Source: CAVYXK01 sp963708245 (GTDB lineage: Bacteria; Pseudomonadota; Alphaproteobacteria; Acetobacterales; Acetobacteraceae). From it: DNA of 64,000 nucleotides. Where the stretch lies: NCBI GenBank assembly GCA_963708245.1, contig OY970201.1, positions 7,688,001-7,752,000 on the forward strand, written 5' to 3'. A program made the position numbers and the translations under genes. Shown piece by piece: positions 17,985 to 26,075 of the stretch. Numbering within the stretch: the stretch's first letter is position 1; every line of letters starts with the position of its first letter. The notes below the pieces were generated by a model that saw only the letters and a list, made by a program, of their open reading frames with translations, was not told the DNA's origin and searched no databases.

Positions 17985-18458
17985 TCAGGCAGCCTGCGCG
18001 GTACCCTGCGGATCGTTTGCGATCACCTGCCGCCCGCCGCCGGCGTCGATGGTAATCTGGCGCGGCTTCAAAGCCTCAGGCACCACGCGCTTCAAGCCCA
18101 CATGCAGCAGGCCGTTTTGCAGGTCCGCCCCATCGACCACCATGTGGTCGGCGAGGACAAAGCGTCGCTCGAAGGCGCGCCCGGCGATGCCACGATGCAG
18201 CATCTCGGACTTCGTCTCCTCCTGAGACGTCAGGCCGGAGACCACCAGATTATTGTCCGTCACGACCGTCTGAAGGTCCTCGGGGCGGAAGCCCGCCACC
18301 GCCATGGTTAGGCGATAGGTGTCTTCGCCAGTCTTCTCGATGTTGTAGGGTGGGTAGTTCGGCATCTCAGCTGCCGATGCCGCCGTGTCCATCAGCTGAG
18401 CCAGACGGTCGAAGCCGATGGCCGTACGGAACAGCGGAGCAAAATCGAATCTCGTCAT
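17985..18458 (-). CDS. Hsp20/alpha-crystallin small heat-shock protein
   Basis: A 157-residue IbpA-type chaperone. The N-terminus MTRFDFAPLFRTAIGFDRLA and PPYNIEKTGEDTYRLTMAVA are typical of alphaproteobacterial HspA/IbpA proteins. The alpha-crystallin domain covers about residues 38-130 with GFRPEDLQTVV, RGIAGRAFERRFVLADHMVV and GLLHVGLKR. It binds unfolded protein and holds it for refolding. The ribosome site is a full AGGAGG. A TATAAT sits about 20 nt upstream of the start codon, possibly a -10 box or part of a leader. Confidence 0.95.
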   Translation of the reverse strand: MTRFDFAPLFRTAIGFDRLAQLMDTAASAAEMPNYPPYNIEKTGEDTYRLTMAVAGFRPEDLQTVVTDNNLVVSGLTSQEETKSEMLHRGIAGRAFERRFVLADHMVVDGADLQNGLLHVGLKRVVPEALKPRQITIDAGGGRQVIANDPQGTAQAA

Positions 18459-18689
18459 GTAAACCTCCTATTATAAGCAAGGTCATTTATCGGAACCGCT
18501 CGAGCGGACCAGCCTTCGGTGCGGTCTCTGGAACCCTGTACAGGCATTCCGAAGGTTTTATACTTGGCGAATGCCCTCAATTAATTCAAGTGCCATGATG
18601 TGCATTATAGAGATATTGGGTCGAGTTATTTTGGTTCTTCGCTGTTCCACGTCGGTAGAAACGGTTTCAGGTTGGCAGTCGATTGATCT

Positions 18690-19205
18690 GTAGCCCCTCG
18701 CCTTGGCCCTGGCGTCTTGCACCACGCTGTTGATGCCCTCGATCAGTCCGTTGGTGATCTTGCTGTCGAACCAGCACAGGACGCCATCCCAGTGATGTTT
18801 GACGGTGCGTGCCGCCTCGATCATCGGCTCGAGCTGGCTGGGGGTGGTCCAGAAGTATTATCGCTTCAGATAGCTTGCCGCCGTCGGCGCCGAGGGCTGC
18901 TCGTAGAGTTCCTGGAACCCCAGTCGGACCAGATACGCCCTGGCGGCCTTGACTTGAGGTGACGCGTGGGGAGTGGCGGCCCCCTGTCGAGCCTCGCGCG
19001 CTGCCGCTCTCCGAGGCTGGCCGGGTCGCGCAGCCAAGTGTAGCGGGTGCCGCGTAGCAGGTTTTGCTGCTTCTGTTCAATCCGCCACACCTGATCGACC
19101 GCGTCGTTGATGATTTTCACCGCATGGAACTTGTCGACCGTCACGGCGGCATTGGGCAGGCTCTCGGCGATGCCCTTGATGAACACCGGGCCCATGTCGC
19201 GTAGG
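18690..19205 (-). pseudogene. ISL3-family transposase remnant
   Basis: Pieces of an ISL3 DDE transposase in three frames: MGPVFIKGIAESLPNAAVTV and DKFHAVKIINDAVDQVWR, then DGVLCWFDSKITNGLIEGIN and SVVQDARAKARGYRS. The N-terminal half is missing and indels near 18850 and 19010 separate the parts, so it is inactive. Terminal repeats were not recognised. Confidence 0.85.
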
Positions 19206-19278
19206 GCTCAAGTGGCCAAGAGCTTAGACGTTGAGTCGTGATGGCTCTCTTTCAATCACTGATTCGGCCCGAGGGGGC

Positions 19279-19305
19279 AAAAGGCAGCGGGTTGGTGCCT
19301 TTTTT
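19279..19305 (+). terminator. Intrinsic terminator-like hairpin
   Basis: AAAAGGCA, a 9-nt loop and TGCCTTTT, extending into a T-run (TTTTTT) at 19300-19305. This has the form of a Rho-independent terminator. No intact gene ends just before it on the plus strand, so it may belong to a lost gene. Confidence 0.6.
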
Positions 19306-19424
19306 GACGTGCGTCCCAGCAATCACTGAATTTTTGGAGACGGTGGCGCCCGACGCAGACGAAACGGAAAAGAAAGGTCCACCGTAGCGGCAGTTACTCC
19401 TCCTTATGGGCTCCGAGAAGGGTC

Positions 19425-19440
19425 TGAGTAGATTCCGAGG
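19425..19440 (-). repeat. Island motif copy 2 (CTCGGAATCTACTCAG)
   Basis: Minus-strand copy of the 16-nt motif in non-coding DNA, about 70 bp before the Rmf-like gene. Confidence 0.7.
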
Positions 19441-19508
19441 CTACCGCTCTGACTGATTGCCGGCTATGACCCCGACTATATCACTCAATCGAGTTAGCGG
19501 AGGTCGCC

Positions 19509-19736
19509 ATGAACAGAGAGCCGCAGCTGCTCTATGGCGTTTTCTCAGAAGGCATGGACTCCTACTTGCGTGAACTGCCGCGTGAGGACTGCCCCTACGT
19601 GTCCGGATCTGCTGAATGGGTCGCATGGCTAAGGGGCTGGGACCAAACCGCACACGGTAAGCGCTATAGCTATCCGCGACTTTCACTGAATGAGCGCGCG
19701 CAGAAAAAGGCGTCGCGCTTGGGTGCCGGCACATAG
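19509..19736 (+). CDS. Small Rmf/CrpP-like protein
   Basis: A 75-residue protein with a good GGAGG ribosome site. The central EDCPYVSGSAEWVAWLRGWD resembles the CPY...WLxGW signature of ribosome modulation factor and CrpP-like proteins; upstream EGMDSYLRELP fits the first helix. Rmf binds ribosomes in stationary phase, which would suit this stress region, but the assignment rests on this short motif only. The C-terminus is basic. Confidence 0.55.
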   Translation: MNREPQLLYGVFSEGMDSYLRELPREDCPYVSGSAEWVAWLRGWDQTAHGKRYSYPRLSLNERAQKKASRLGAGT

Positions 19737-20076
19737 TCAGTACTTCTCAGCCAGCGTGAGGGCGCGGGTGGTCTGCTTGGGTCCGCGGGGTCTTCGGAAC
19801 ACGTGCCGCATACATCCGGAGCGTGGTAGTCCGTTTTCCAGGAGCGGTGGGATCGTGCCACTTTGAACACGCCGCAAGGCGGATGATGGCGAGGCTGCTA
19901 AGCCTCATCTCCAGGAAGCCATGATAAACGACGGAGCCTGCGATGGCGACCGATATACAACTCCCAGAGGCTCCCCCCGCTTCGCCTGGCCCAAGGCGAG
20001 CATAGCGAAAGGCAAGTCCGCCTCTATAACGCCGATGGATGACCGAGCCAAACAGGGGTCTGAATGGAGAAAAGTC

Positions 20077-20521
20077 ATGGATTCGGCCGAGGACTTGCGC
20101 CGACTGCAGATCTCGCCGACTGCAGATCTCGTGGACGGAAACACGGCGGTCTCAACTAGGGGTGGAGCGATCCGAAGTGGCGCTCGGTCGCGCCCATCGA
20201 GTAAATGAGTCAGCGTTGCGCCATTTCGATGATGACAGGTTCACAGCACTCCTCACCGCCATGCGTCGCACAGCAGAAGCCGGAGGCAAAAGATATCTCG
20301 CCCTGACCTTTCCCTCCGATGCCTGCACAGACCGCGGCCGAAAAATCAACTGCGCAGAGAAGGAATGGGGTGCGACTTTGCAGGGTGAGGCCGCGGACTT
20401 GTTTCGGCTGTGGCAGACCGTTCTGAGACCACAGGGGTTCCGCCTGACGGCCGAGGTCTTGAACTTCCCGAATGGAATGCCTGGCGACGTCGGCCTGACG
20501 GTCACCTGGGGCGGCATTTAG
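20077..20521 (+). pseudogene. Hypothetical protein broken by a 16-bp duplication
   Basis: From the ATG at 20077 (GGAG upstream) the frame reads MDSAEDLRRLQIS and then meets a perfect second copy of 16 bases that shifts it by one. With one copy removed, the sequence continues without a break: QISWTETRRSQLGVERSEVA, FDDDRFTALLTAMRRTAEAG, then a CTDRGRKINCAEKEW segment and a C-terminal half ending PGDVGLTVTWGGI. The ancestral product would be about 142 residues, cytoplasmic; I do not recognise the family. A second in-frame ATG at 19921 could extend the N-terminus. An alternative start at 20039 in the downstream frame gives a less natural protein. Confidence 0.65.
20098..20129. repeat. 16-bp perfect tandem duplication inside a gene
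   Basis: CGCCGACTGCAGATCT occurs at 20098-20113 and again at 20114-20129. Because 16 is not a multiple of three, it changes the reading frame of the surrounding gene. Confidence 0.9.
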
Positions 20522-20644
20522 TCGATGGGCGTCAAGCACCCGCTTATGCACCCTGCTCCACGGCAACTGATCGACCCTGCGGCGCATAGAAGACGGGCTA
20601 GCTCATGGTGATATGCGGATGATCGAGATCCGATCCACGAATGC

Positions 20645-20970
20645 TCTCAGCATGCCGTCGGCGGTCAAGGATACGCTCAGGGACGCGGGCGAAATAACTA
20701 AAAGCCCTCCCAAGGTGCTCGGCGCCGCGGTGTTGAACGAGGCGGACGGAAGGATCGGCACGATCGACGAGCTGATCGTGAGATCCCCGCCGATAAGATG
20801 GCCGTACGCCCTGCTGTTGGTCGGCGGCCTCCTCGGCATGGGTGGTCGTGCCTTCAACTCAATGAAGGCCCGGGACAAGAACATGGTCCTGCCGGGTGCC
20901 ACAAAGGACTCTCCCGCCATAGCGATTGTAGCCATAGTGGCTACCACCGCCGCTCAACAAGAGAAGAATT
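20645..20970 (+). pseudogene. Degenerate csbD'-PRC-barrel cassette with inverted small-gene tail
   Basis: On the plus strand, GGTCAAGGATACGCTCAGGG encodes VKDTLRDA, the tail of a CsbD protein. It is followed by a PRC-barrel domain (VLGAAVLNEADGRIGTIDEL, then LLLVGGLLGMGG and KNMVLPGATKDS) to about 20915. The frame then runs into an antisense piece (20918-20970) of a small Gly-rich membrane protein gene (GYNRYG on the minus strand). The same three units, with an intact PRC gene, occur at 40234-40890. The open frame extends from 20613 to 21296 but the product is chimeric. Confidence 0.65.
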
Positions 20971-21094
20971 TTTCCTTCATCGCAGAGCGGAACCTGCGCG
21001 TTCGCCGATGGAGAAATCGGGAGATCGTTATTTCTCGCAACGAAACGGATTGGATCGCTGATTTCTGGTCAGGCAGATCAACCGCGCGCGGCGA

Positions 21095-21277
21095 TTATTC
21101 CTTGAGCGCGTCCCGCACGGTGTCCTTGAGGCTGCCAACGGCATTCTGCACTTTACCTGCAGCCTTGTCGGCCTTGCCTTCCGACTGCAGCTTGGCATCG
21201 CCAAGCACCTTGCCGACGGCTTCCTTCACCGAACCCTTGACCTCTTTGGCTGATCCGGCGATGCGGTCCTTATCCAT
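21095..21277 (-). CDS. CsbD-family stress protein
   Basis: A 60-residue CsbD protein: MDKDRIAGSAKEVKGSVKEA, VGKVLGDAKLQSEGKADKAA and the tail GKVQNAVGSLKDTVRDALKE. These hydrophilic proteins are among the most strongly induced general-stress products in alphaproteobacteria, role unknown. The start at 21277 has AGGAG 8 nt upstream; the frame extends to 21316 without protein character. Confidence 0.92.
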   Translation of the reverse strand: MDKDRIAGSAKEVKGSVKEAVGKVLGDAKLQSEGKADKAAGKVQNAVGSLKDTVRDALKE

Positions 21278-21330
21278 GACATCTACTCCTGACTGATCAC
21301 GCGCCATACGCGACACGTGAGAGGTGCTGA

Positions 21331-21772
21331 TTGCTCACTACGGACGCGCGCCCGCTACCGAGGGGCGAGAAGGTCTGGGTCAATCCCGGCTTGAGGACCT
21401 CAGCGCCGCCCGCCCAAGGCCGAGCGGCTAATAGTAGGCGCTCGTGGAGGCCGGGCGCGAGGTTCGGAATCTACTCAGCCGGCCCCGGCATTGAAGGACA
21501 GGCTTCGCTGGGGTCCACATTCGTATAAGGCGTCCCCGGGCATGCGCCGCTCTTTTCGGGCCGCCGGCCCCCGTGCCGATGGTCGCGCACAATGGGGTTG
21601 TTGGACCAGCAAGAAGAGCAAGAAGAGGTCGTACACTTATTGCGTTTCTCGCTTCCGGCAGACCGCCCATTACGACCGGGAGAACGGCCGGCGACGGCTC
21701 CCTCTGTCACAGCGGCTGCATGCTCGGCTAACGGCAGGGCTTCGGCTCAGCTGGCCAAACGACACAACCGCT
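21331..21772. other. Interval without a convincing gene
   Basis: Frames at 21491-21817 and 21592-21873 are open but not protein-like. The interval holds one copy of the 16-nt motif. Confidence 0.4.
21463..21478 (+). repeat. Island motif copy 3 (TTCGGAATCTACTCAG)
   Basis: Plus-strand copy of the 16-nt motif; differs from copy 2 only at its first base. Confidence 0.7.
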
Positions 21773-22003
21773 TTAGGATGGCAACTTCGGATCGACCTTC
21801 CCTCCGCGAATCATTAAGACAAGCCGAAGATATGGCAACTCAAGATCAAGGATTGCCGCGACTGCACAAATGACGAACAAGCCGATTGCGATTAGGAAGA
21901 TGTGTTGCGCGATGGTGGCGGCGGTGGCGTCGGGCAGTCCACAATAGCCGAAAAAAGCGGCACCCACGGCGACGATGAGAGATGTCAGAGCGCAACCGAA
22001 CAT
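21773..22003 (-). CDS. DUF1328-like small membrane protein
   Basis: A 76-residue protein with two hydrophobic helices: CALTSLIVAVGAAFFGYCGL and HIFLIAIGLFVICAVAAILD. The layout (short N-terminus, FFG..G motif between helices, ATAATIAQ) is that of DUF1328 proteins, common in stress regulons. The C-terminal 20 residues extend beyond the usual family length. AGGAGG ribosome site, 7-8 nt from the start. Confidence 0.75.
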   Translation of the reverse strand: MFGCALTSLIVAVGAAFFGYCGLPDATAATIAQHIFLIAIGLFVICAVAAILDLELPYLRLVLMIRGGKVDPKLPS

Positions 22004-22090
22004 GGTGATCCCTCCTACTTGGGGCTGGGGGCACCCGGAACACCTCGCGGCGTCGGCGGTTTCCAGCGCGGTACGGATGGCCGCGATTGT

Positions 22091-22243
22091 CTATCGCGCC
22101 CGGCCCAGCTCTTCGACCAACCGCAACAACTCCTCCTTTCCGGCATCGTCGAGTGCGTCATAGATGCGGATGAGCTCCTCGCGCTTTTCGGGTTGGCCAG
22201 GCGAGGCGTTCGACGAGGTCTTATTTTGCAGCTCGAGTGCCAT
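22091..22243 (-). CDS. Small helical protein of unknown function
   Basis: A 50-residue protein, MALELQNKTSSNASPGQPEK followed by a charged amphipathic segment REELIRIYDALDDAGKEELL ending LVEELGRAR. It has a strong AGGAGG ribosome site whose context (AAGTAGGAGG) matches that of the next gene, 87 bp downstream. Probably cytoplasmic and helical; no known domain. Confidence 0.7.
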   Translation of the reverse strand: MALELQNKTSSNASPGQPEKREELIRIYDALDDAGKEELLRLVEELGRAR

Positions 22244-22319
22244 GTGATGTCCTCCTACTTCGCCCGATTGGGCTTCTACGTTGGACCGGAATGACGCCGG
22301 CCCCGGCTATCGCTATCCT

Positions 22320-22392
22320 GCTGTTGCCACACAAAGACAGGGCTGTTGCTACACAAGACAGCAAGACAGGGCTGTTGCCACACAAGACAGGG
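22320..22392. repeat. Three imperfect direct repeats
   Basis: The unit CTGTTGCCACACAAGACAGG occurs three times with small changes (an extra A in the first; a T and an inserted CAAGACAG in the second). It directly precedes the IS256 insertion site. Confidence 0.75.
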
Positions 22393-22408
22393 AGCGAAAT
22401 CATGGGCG

Positions 22409-23822
22409 GGTGCCGTCGCAGAAGTGGTTGAAATTCAAGGTGGTGTAGTCTCCGGCTGAGACAACAAGCCAACTCGGCGGTGAGACGCCGAAGGAGACCA
22501 CACCATGGACAAGGATAGCAGAAACGCCGCCACCGAGTCGCGGACCTTCCTCGGCGAGGCGTGGTTCGATCCGATCGAGCTGGGCATCCGGGAGCGCATT
22601 CGCGGCTTCATCGAGGTGCTGGTGGATGAGGAGCTGAACGACGCGCTGGGCCGTGCACGCTACCAGCGGCCGAGGCAGACAGTGGACGCCGAGCCGGCGG
22701 GGGCGAGAGTCGGGTATCGCCACGGTCGGCGGAAACGCCAACTGCTCGGCTCATTCGGGCCGGTGACGATCAGCGTGCCGCGAGCGCGGCTGACCTGCGA
22801 CGATGGCACGAGCCAGGAATGGCACAGCAAGGTGTTGCCACGCTATGCGCGAATGACACGGCAGGTCGAGGCGCTGATTGCCGGCGCCTACTTGTCCGGC
22901 AGCAACACGCGCCGGGTGCGGCGAGCGTTAGCAGCGCTGTTCAAAGGTGCAGTTTCGAAAGATACTGTGAGCCGGGTCTGGCGGAAAGTGCAGGCCGCCT
23001 GGGAGGCGTGGTGCCGCCGCTCGCTGGCGGAACAGGACGCCGTGCGGCTGATCCTCGATGGCACGGTGGTACGGGTGCGGCTCGACCGCAAGGCGACGTC
23101 GATCTCGCTGCTGGTGGTGCTGGGTATTCGCCGTGATGGCCAGAAGGTGCTGCTGGCGGTGCGCAACATGGGTGGCGAGAGCGAGGCGGCCTGGCGCAGC
23201 CTGCTCGATGATCTGATCTCACGCGGTCTGAAGACCCCCGGCTTCGTCATCATTGATGGCGCGTCGGGGCTGGAGAAGGCACTCGGTCTAGTGTGGCCGG
23301 AGGCTTTGGTGCAGCGCTGCACGGTGCACAAGCATCGCAACCTTCTGGCGCACGCTCCTGAGCGGCTGCATGAAGAGATCTCGAGCGACTACAACGGCAT
23401 GATCTACGCCAAGACAGCGAAGGAGATCGAAGCGCGCCGCAAGTCGTTCATCCGCAAGTGGCGACTGAAATGCCGCGCCGCGGCGGACAGCCTGGAGGAA
23501 GCCGGAGACCGGCTGTTCACCTTCACCCGGTTGCCCGAAAGCCAGTGGCGATCGGCGCGTACCACCAATGCGATCGAGCGGCTGCACGAGGAGTTCAAGC
23601 GCCGCATCAAGACGCAGACCGTCCTTCCATCAGCGGAAACCGCGGCCATGCTGTTCTGGGCGCTGTTGGCCTCCGGCCAAATCACCATGCGCAAGGTGGA
23701 CGGATGGCAGACACTCGCCGAGGCGCCTGCTCCTCAATGCATTGATCTCGCTGCATAACGCGATAAGCTGAGCCCGCCGGAGACGACGCTACGCAAATTT
23801 CCACCAACTCTGCGACACGACC
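22409..23822 (+). mobile_element. IS256-family insertion sequence with target duplication
   Basis: A complete 1414-bp element. The left end begins GGTGCCGTCGCAGAAGTGG and the inverted right end GGTCGTGTCGCAGAGTTGG. It is flanked by the perfect 8-bp direct repeat CATGGGCG at 22401-22408 and 23823-23830, the duplication length expected for IS256. Intact ends, intact transposase and matching duplications indicate recent transposition. Confidence 0.95.
22505..23758 (+). CDS. IS256-family (mutator type) transposase
   Basis: A 417-residue transposase. The N-terminal region has YRHGRRKRQLLGSFGPVTIS and VPRARL. The DDE residues are expected at LILDGTVVRVR (Asp), FVIIDGASGLEKAL (Asp) and TTNAIERLHEEFKRRIKTQ (Glu), the last being the family signature region. 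The frame is full length and uninterrupted. An AAGGAGACCACACC leader gives the ribosome site. Confidence 0.96.
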   Translation: MDKDSRNAATESRTFLGEAWFDPIELGIRERIRGFIEVLVDEELNDALGRARYQRPRQTVDAEPAGARVGYRHGRRKRQLLGSFGPVTISVPRARLTCDDGTSQEWHSKVLPRYARMTRQVEALIAGAYLSGSNTRRVRRALAALFKGAVSKDTVSRVWRKVQAAWEAWCRRSLAEQDAVRLILDGTVVRVRLDRKATSISLLVVLGIRRDGQKVLLAVRNMGGESEAAWRSLLDDLISRGLKTPGFVIIDGASGLEKALGLVWPEALVQRCTVHKHRNLLAHAPERLHEEISSDYNGMIYAKTAKEIEARRKSFIRKWRLKCRAAADSLEEAGDRLFTFTRLPESQWRSARTTNAIERLHEEFKRRIKTQTVLPSAETAAMLFWALLASGQITMRKVDGWQTLAEAPAPQCIDLAA

Positions 23823-23830
23823 CATGGGCG

Positions 23831-24196
23831 CACGCGAGACTGACTTCCAAACTCAGTCCCCAACGCTTGTCTTCTCCCGCGGCCGTGGCGGGGGTGCTGT
23901 CCCCCTCCCCGGTTGGCCGAATCTTGTGAATGATAATGAAGAACGTTTTTCGCTGCCGGCGTGGATGCCTGTCCGATCCCGACGTCTTGCACGGCCATGG
24001 TAAGTTTTGTTCTCGAATTCTTTACGAGCTTGCCGAGAATTCTTTGGCCTGCTGTTCGAGTTCGTGCTTCGCTGTTCGAATCTGATCAAGGTCCGTAACT
24101 TGTCTCCACAGCTTTGTAGCCGTTCCTGTTTGCGTTGATGGGGGCGGCAGGCGGCCACCCATCCGGGGGAACGCGACTTCAGACGAGATCGCCAGA
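23831..24196. other. Gene-free interval
   Basis: About 365 bp between the IS256 copy and the small membrane-protein genes. A GGGGGTGCTGTCCCCCTCCCC stretch near 23890 could fold into a short stem; nothing else is seen. Confidence 0.4.
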
Positions 24197-24280
24197 TCAA
24201 AAGTTAAAGCTATGGATCCCGAAATAGCCTGCAACCAAAAGTATCACGACCACAATGCCAATGATGGTAAAGATGTTCAT
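24197..24280 (-). CDS. 27-residue single-helix membrane microprotein
   Basis: ATG at 24280 to TGA at 24197 encodes MNIFTIIGIVVVILLVAGYF followed by GIHSFNF: one membrane helix with a GYFG turn. Microproteins with this layout occur in alphaproteobacteria. The ribosome site (AGAG) is weak. The neighbouring gene is of the same kind and orientation. Confidence 0.55.
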   Translation of the reverse strand: MNIFTIIGIVVVILLVAGYFGIHSFNF

Positions 24281-24416
24281 TTTGCTCTACTTCGATTCCA
24301 TGATGATGGCGCGTGGTGTGCCCGCACGCCTTACGTATCCGAACCGTACTAAGTTAAAGGTGCCATTCCGTGATGGCTGGCCCGGTTCGGCGGAGGCTGA
24401 GCGAGTACAAGTCTTG

Positions 24417-24497
24417 TTATCGCCACCGCCTATATCCCCAATAGCCGCCCCCTCCGAAGAGCAGAAAGAGCACGAGGACAATGAGAATGAGGTTCAT
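24417..24497 (-). CDS. 26-residue Gly-rich membrane microprotein
   Basis: ATG at 24497 to TAA at 24417 encodes MNLILIVLVLFLLFGGGGYW followed by GYRRWR. A single hydrophobic helix ends in a Gly-rich turn and aromatic/basic tail, as in the larger protein at 40234-40413 (LLLGGGGGYYGYNRYG). GGAGG lies 5 nt upstream of the start. It is a short relative of that DUF3309-like group. Confidence 0.65.
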   Translation of the reverse strand: MNLILIVLVLFLLFGGGGYWGYRRWR

Positions 24498-24566
24498 AGC
24501 TTCCTCCAAAATATCTTGTGGGAATTTCCCTCCTCACATCTGGGTGCAGAGTGACTATTCGCCAGC

Positions 24567-24582
24567 CTCGGATTCTACCTAC
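24567..24582 (+). repeat. Island motif copy 4 (CTCGGATTCTACCTAC)
   Basis: The most divergent copy (GGAT in place of GGAA). It lies exactly at the 5' boundary of the truncated DUF2147 gene. Confidence 0.55.
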
Positions 24583-24921
24583 TTCGATTGTGACGGTCTG
24601 CTGTGCGGCCGGATTCTCTGGTTGAAGATTCCGAGGGATCGGCAGGGTGAGTCGGACCGCGACAAGCATAATCCGGACCCGGTGCTTCGGCCGCGCCAAC
24701 TCTGCGGTCTGACTATCCTTTGGGGTCTGCACCCCACCGATCCTGGCCGCTGGGGCGGCGGCTGGTTCTACAACCCGGATGATGGAAGAACATATAATAT
24801 CACAGCGCAACTCAAGTCCGCTGACGTGCTCATCGCACGCATCTATTTGGGGCTCCCCTTTCTTGGCAAGACCAAGACTCTCCTTCGGGTTCCACACGGC
24901 ACATCGGAGGGATGGTGCTGA
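24568..24921 (+). pseudogene. DUF2147-family protein, 5'-truncated
   Basis: A DUF2147 domain without its beginning. Recognisable parts are CDGLLCGRILWLKIPRDRQG, DKHNPDPVLRPRQLCGL, WGGGWFYNPDDGRTYN and YLGLPFLGKTKTLLRVP. Intact members begin with a signal peptide and a GxW segment; here the sequence before residue TYFDCDG is unrelated, so export and folding are doubtful. An ATG at 24481 is in frame but the 30 residues it adds are not a signal peptide. The break coincides with a copy of the 16-nt motif. Confidence 0.75.
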
Positions 24922-25025
24922 GCCTCTCGGCAGCAGCTTGCCTGATGGGGGTCGCTGAGCTTCTTGAATGACGCGCCTATACCGTCTCTCTTCGTGACAC
25001 GTGTGGGCAGTGGCGTCCGGCCTCA

Positions 25026-25993
25026 GAGTCTGTCCGGGAACATTGCTAGTTCCTGCATAGCCGTCTGACCATGAGACGGATGGAAGCGAGCAACAGAAAG
25101 GCACGCGCCTTCACATTGAGATTTTCCCAATCCTTACCCAGTCGACGACATCGGTTGAGCCACGCCAGCGTGCGTTCGACCACCCATCGCTTTGGTAGCA
25201 CGACAAAGCCCTTGGCCTGGTCAGATCGTTTGACGATCTCCACCTCGGCCTGCGACACGACACGCTTCAACGCCTCCTGGAATCGCCGCCCCTGATAGCC
25301 GCCATCGGCATAAAGCTTCAGCAGGAACGGAAACATCCCGAACAGCGTCGCCAGCAGCATGGCGCCGCCATCGCGATCCTGGATGTCCGCCGCCGTCACG
25401 ATGGCCTGTAGCAGCAAACCCTGGGTATCGAGCAGGACGTGCCGCTTCTTGCCCTTGATCTTCTTCCCCGCATCATACCCATGCGGATCGATCGAGGCCC
25501 CCCTTTTTCGGCGCTCTTCACGCTCTGCGCATCAATCACCGCGGCGGTCGGGCTGGCCTCTCGCGAGGCCTGCTCACGACATTTCACATACAATGCGTGA
25601 TGCAGTCGCTCCAGCGTGCCGTCCCAGGTCCATCGTTCCAGATAGTCGTGCACTGTGCTCCGCGGCGGCAGGTCCTTGGGGATCGCCCGCCATTGGCAGC
25701 CGGTGCTCAGCACATACATCACGCCGTTCACCACCTGGCGGATATCAACGCTCCGCTTGTTGCCGCCCGGCTTGGCCGGGGGGATCAATGGTTCCACCTC
25801 GGCCCATTCGGCATCAGTCAGATCGCTCTCATAGCGCAGTCGGGTGCGGTCGTACCGCGTCCGGTTCTCCTTGGTCCACATCCAGTCCCCCGAATCGATG
25901 CTCGGGGGAGAGAGAATCACAGGCAATTCAATGGCTTCAAGGGTGACCCGCTAAGCGATTCTAAAGACTCAATTTGTTCCCGGACGGACACTC
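25026..25993 (-). mobile_element. IS5-family insertion sequence (IS427-like)
   Basis: An element of about 968 bp. The right end (inverted) reads GAGTGTCCGTCCGGGAACA and the left end GAGTCTGTCCGGGAACA, giving 17-19 bp imperfect inverted repeats. It encodes one transposase in two overlapping frames. No target duplication longer than one or two bases could be assigned. Confidence 0.85.
25046..25881 (-). CDS. IS5-family transposase, two frames joined by a slippery run
   Basis: The first frame starts at 25881 (MWTKENRTRYDRTRLRY) and contains LTDAEWAEVEPLIPPAKPGG, TVHDYLERWTWDG and AAVIDAQSVKSAEKGG. The second continues with HVLLDTQGLLLQAIVTAADI, LYADGGYQGRRF and WVVERTLAWLNRCRRL, ending SIRLMVRRLCRN. 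The switch needs a -1 shift at AAAAAGGGGGG (25498-25508 on the minus strand), where the second frame restores the expected family sequence. Programmed frameshifting at such runs is known in the IS427 group; a chance mutation is the alternative. Confidence 0.85.
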
Positions 25994-26075
25994 ATAGGCA
26001 AGAACCATTCGCGTGATCGTGCGTCCTCCGGTTTTTGTCGCCTCGTCCCGGTCGTAGCAGCTGCAGTGCCGGCCA

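Noticed and set aside
22320..22392. CRISPR-like array
   Set aside because: Only three imperfect adjoining repeats with no unique spacers and no cas genes.
23853..24200. 115-codon minus-strand frame
   Set aside because: Arg/Ser-rich, lacks a ribosome site and overlaps the end of the better-supported microprotein gene.
17340..24600. Stress sigma factor (EcfG-type GGAAC-N17-CGTT) promoters
   Set aside because: The repeated GGAAWYTAC motif resembles the -35 box at first sight, but the C of GGAAC and the -10 element are not found at the right distance.
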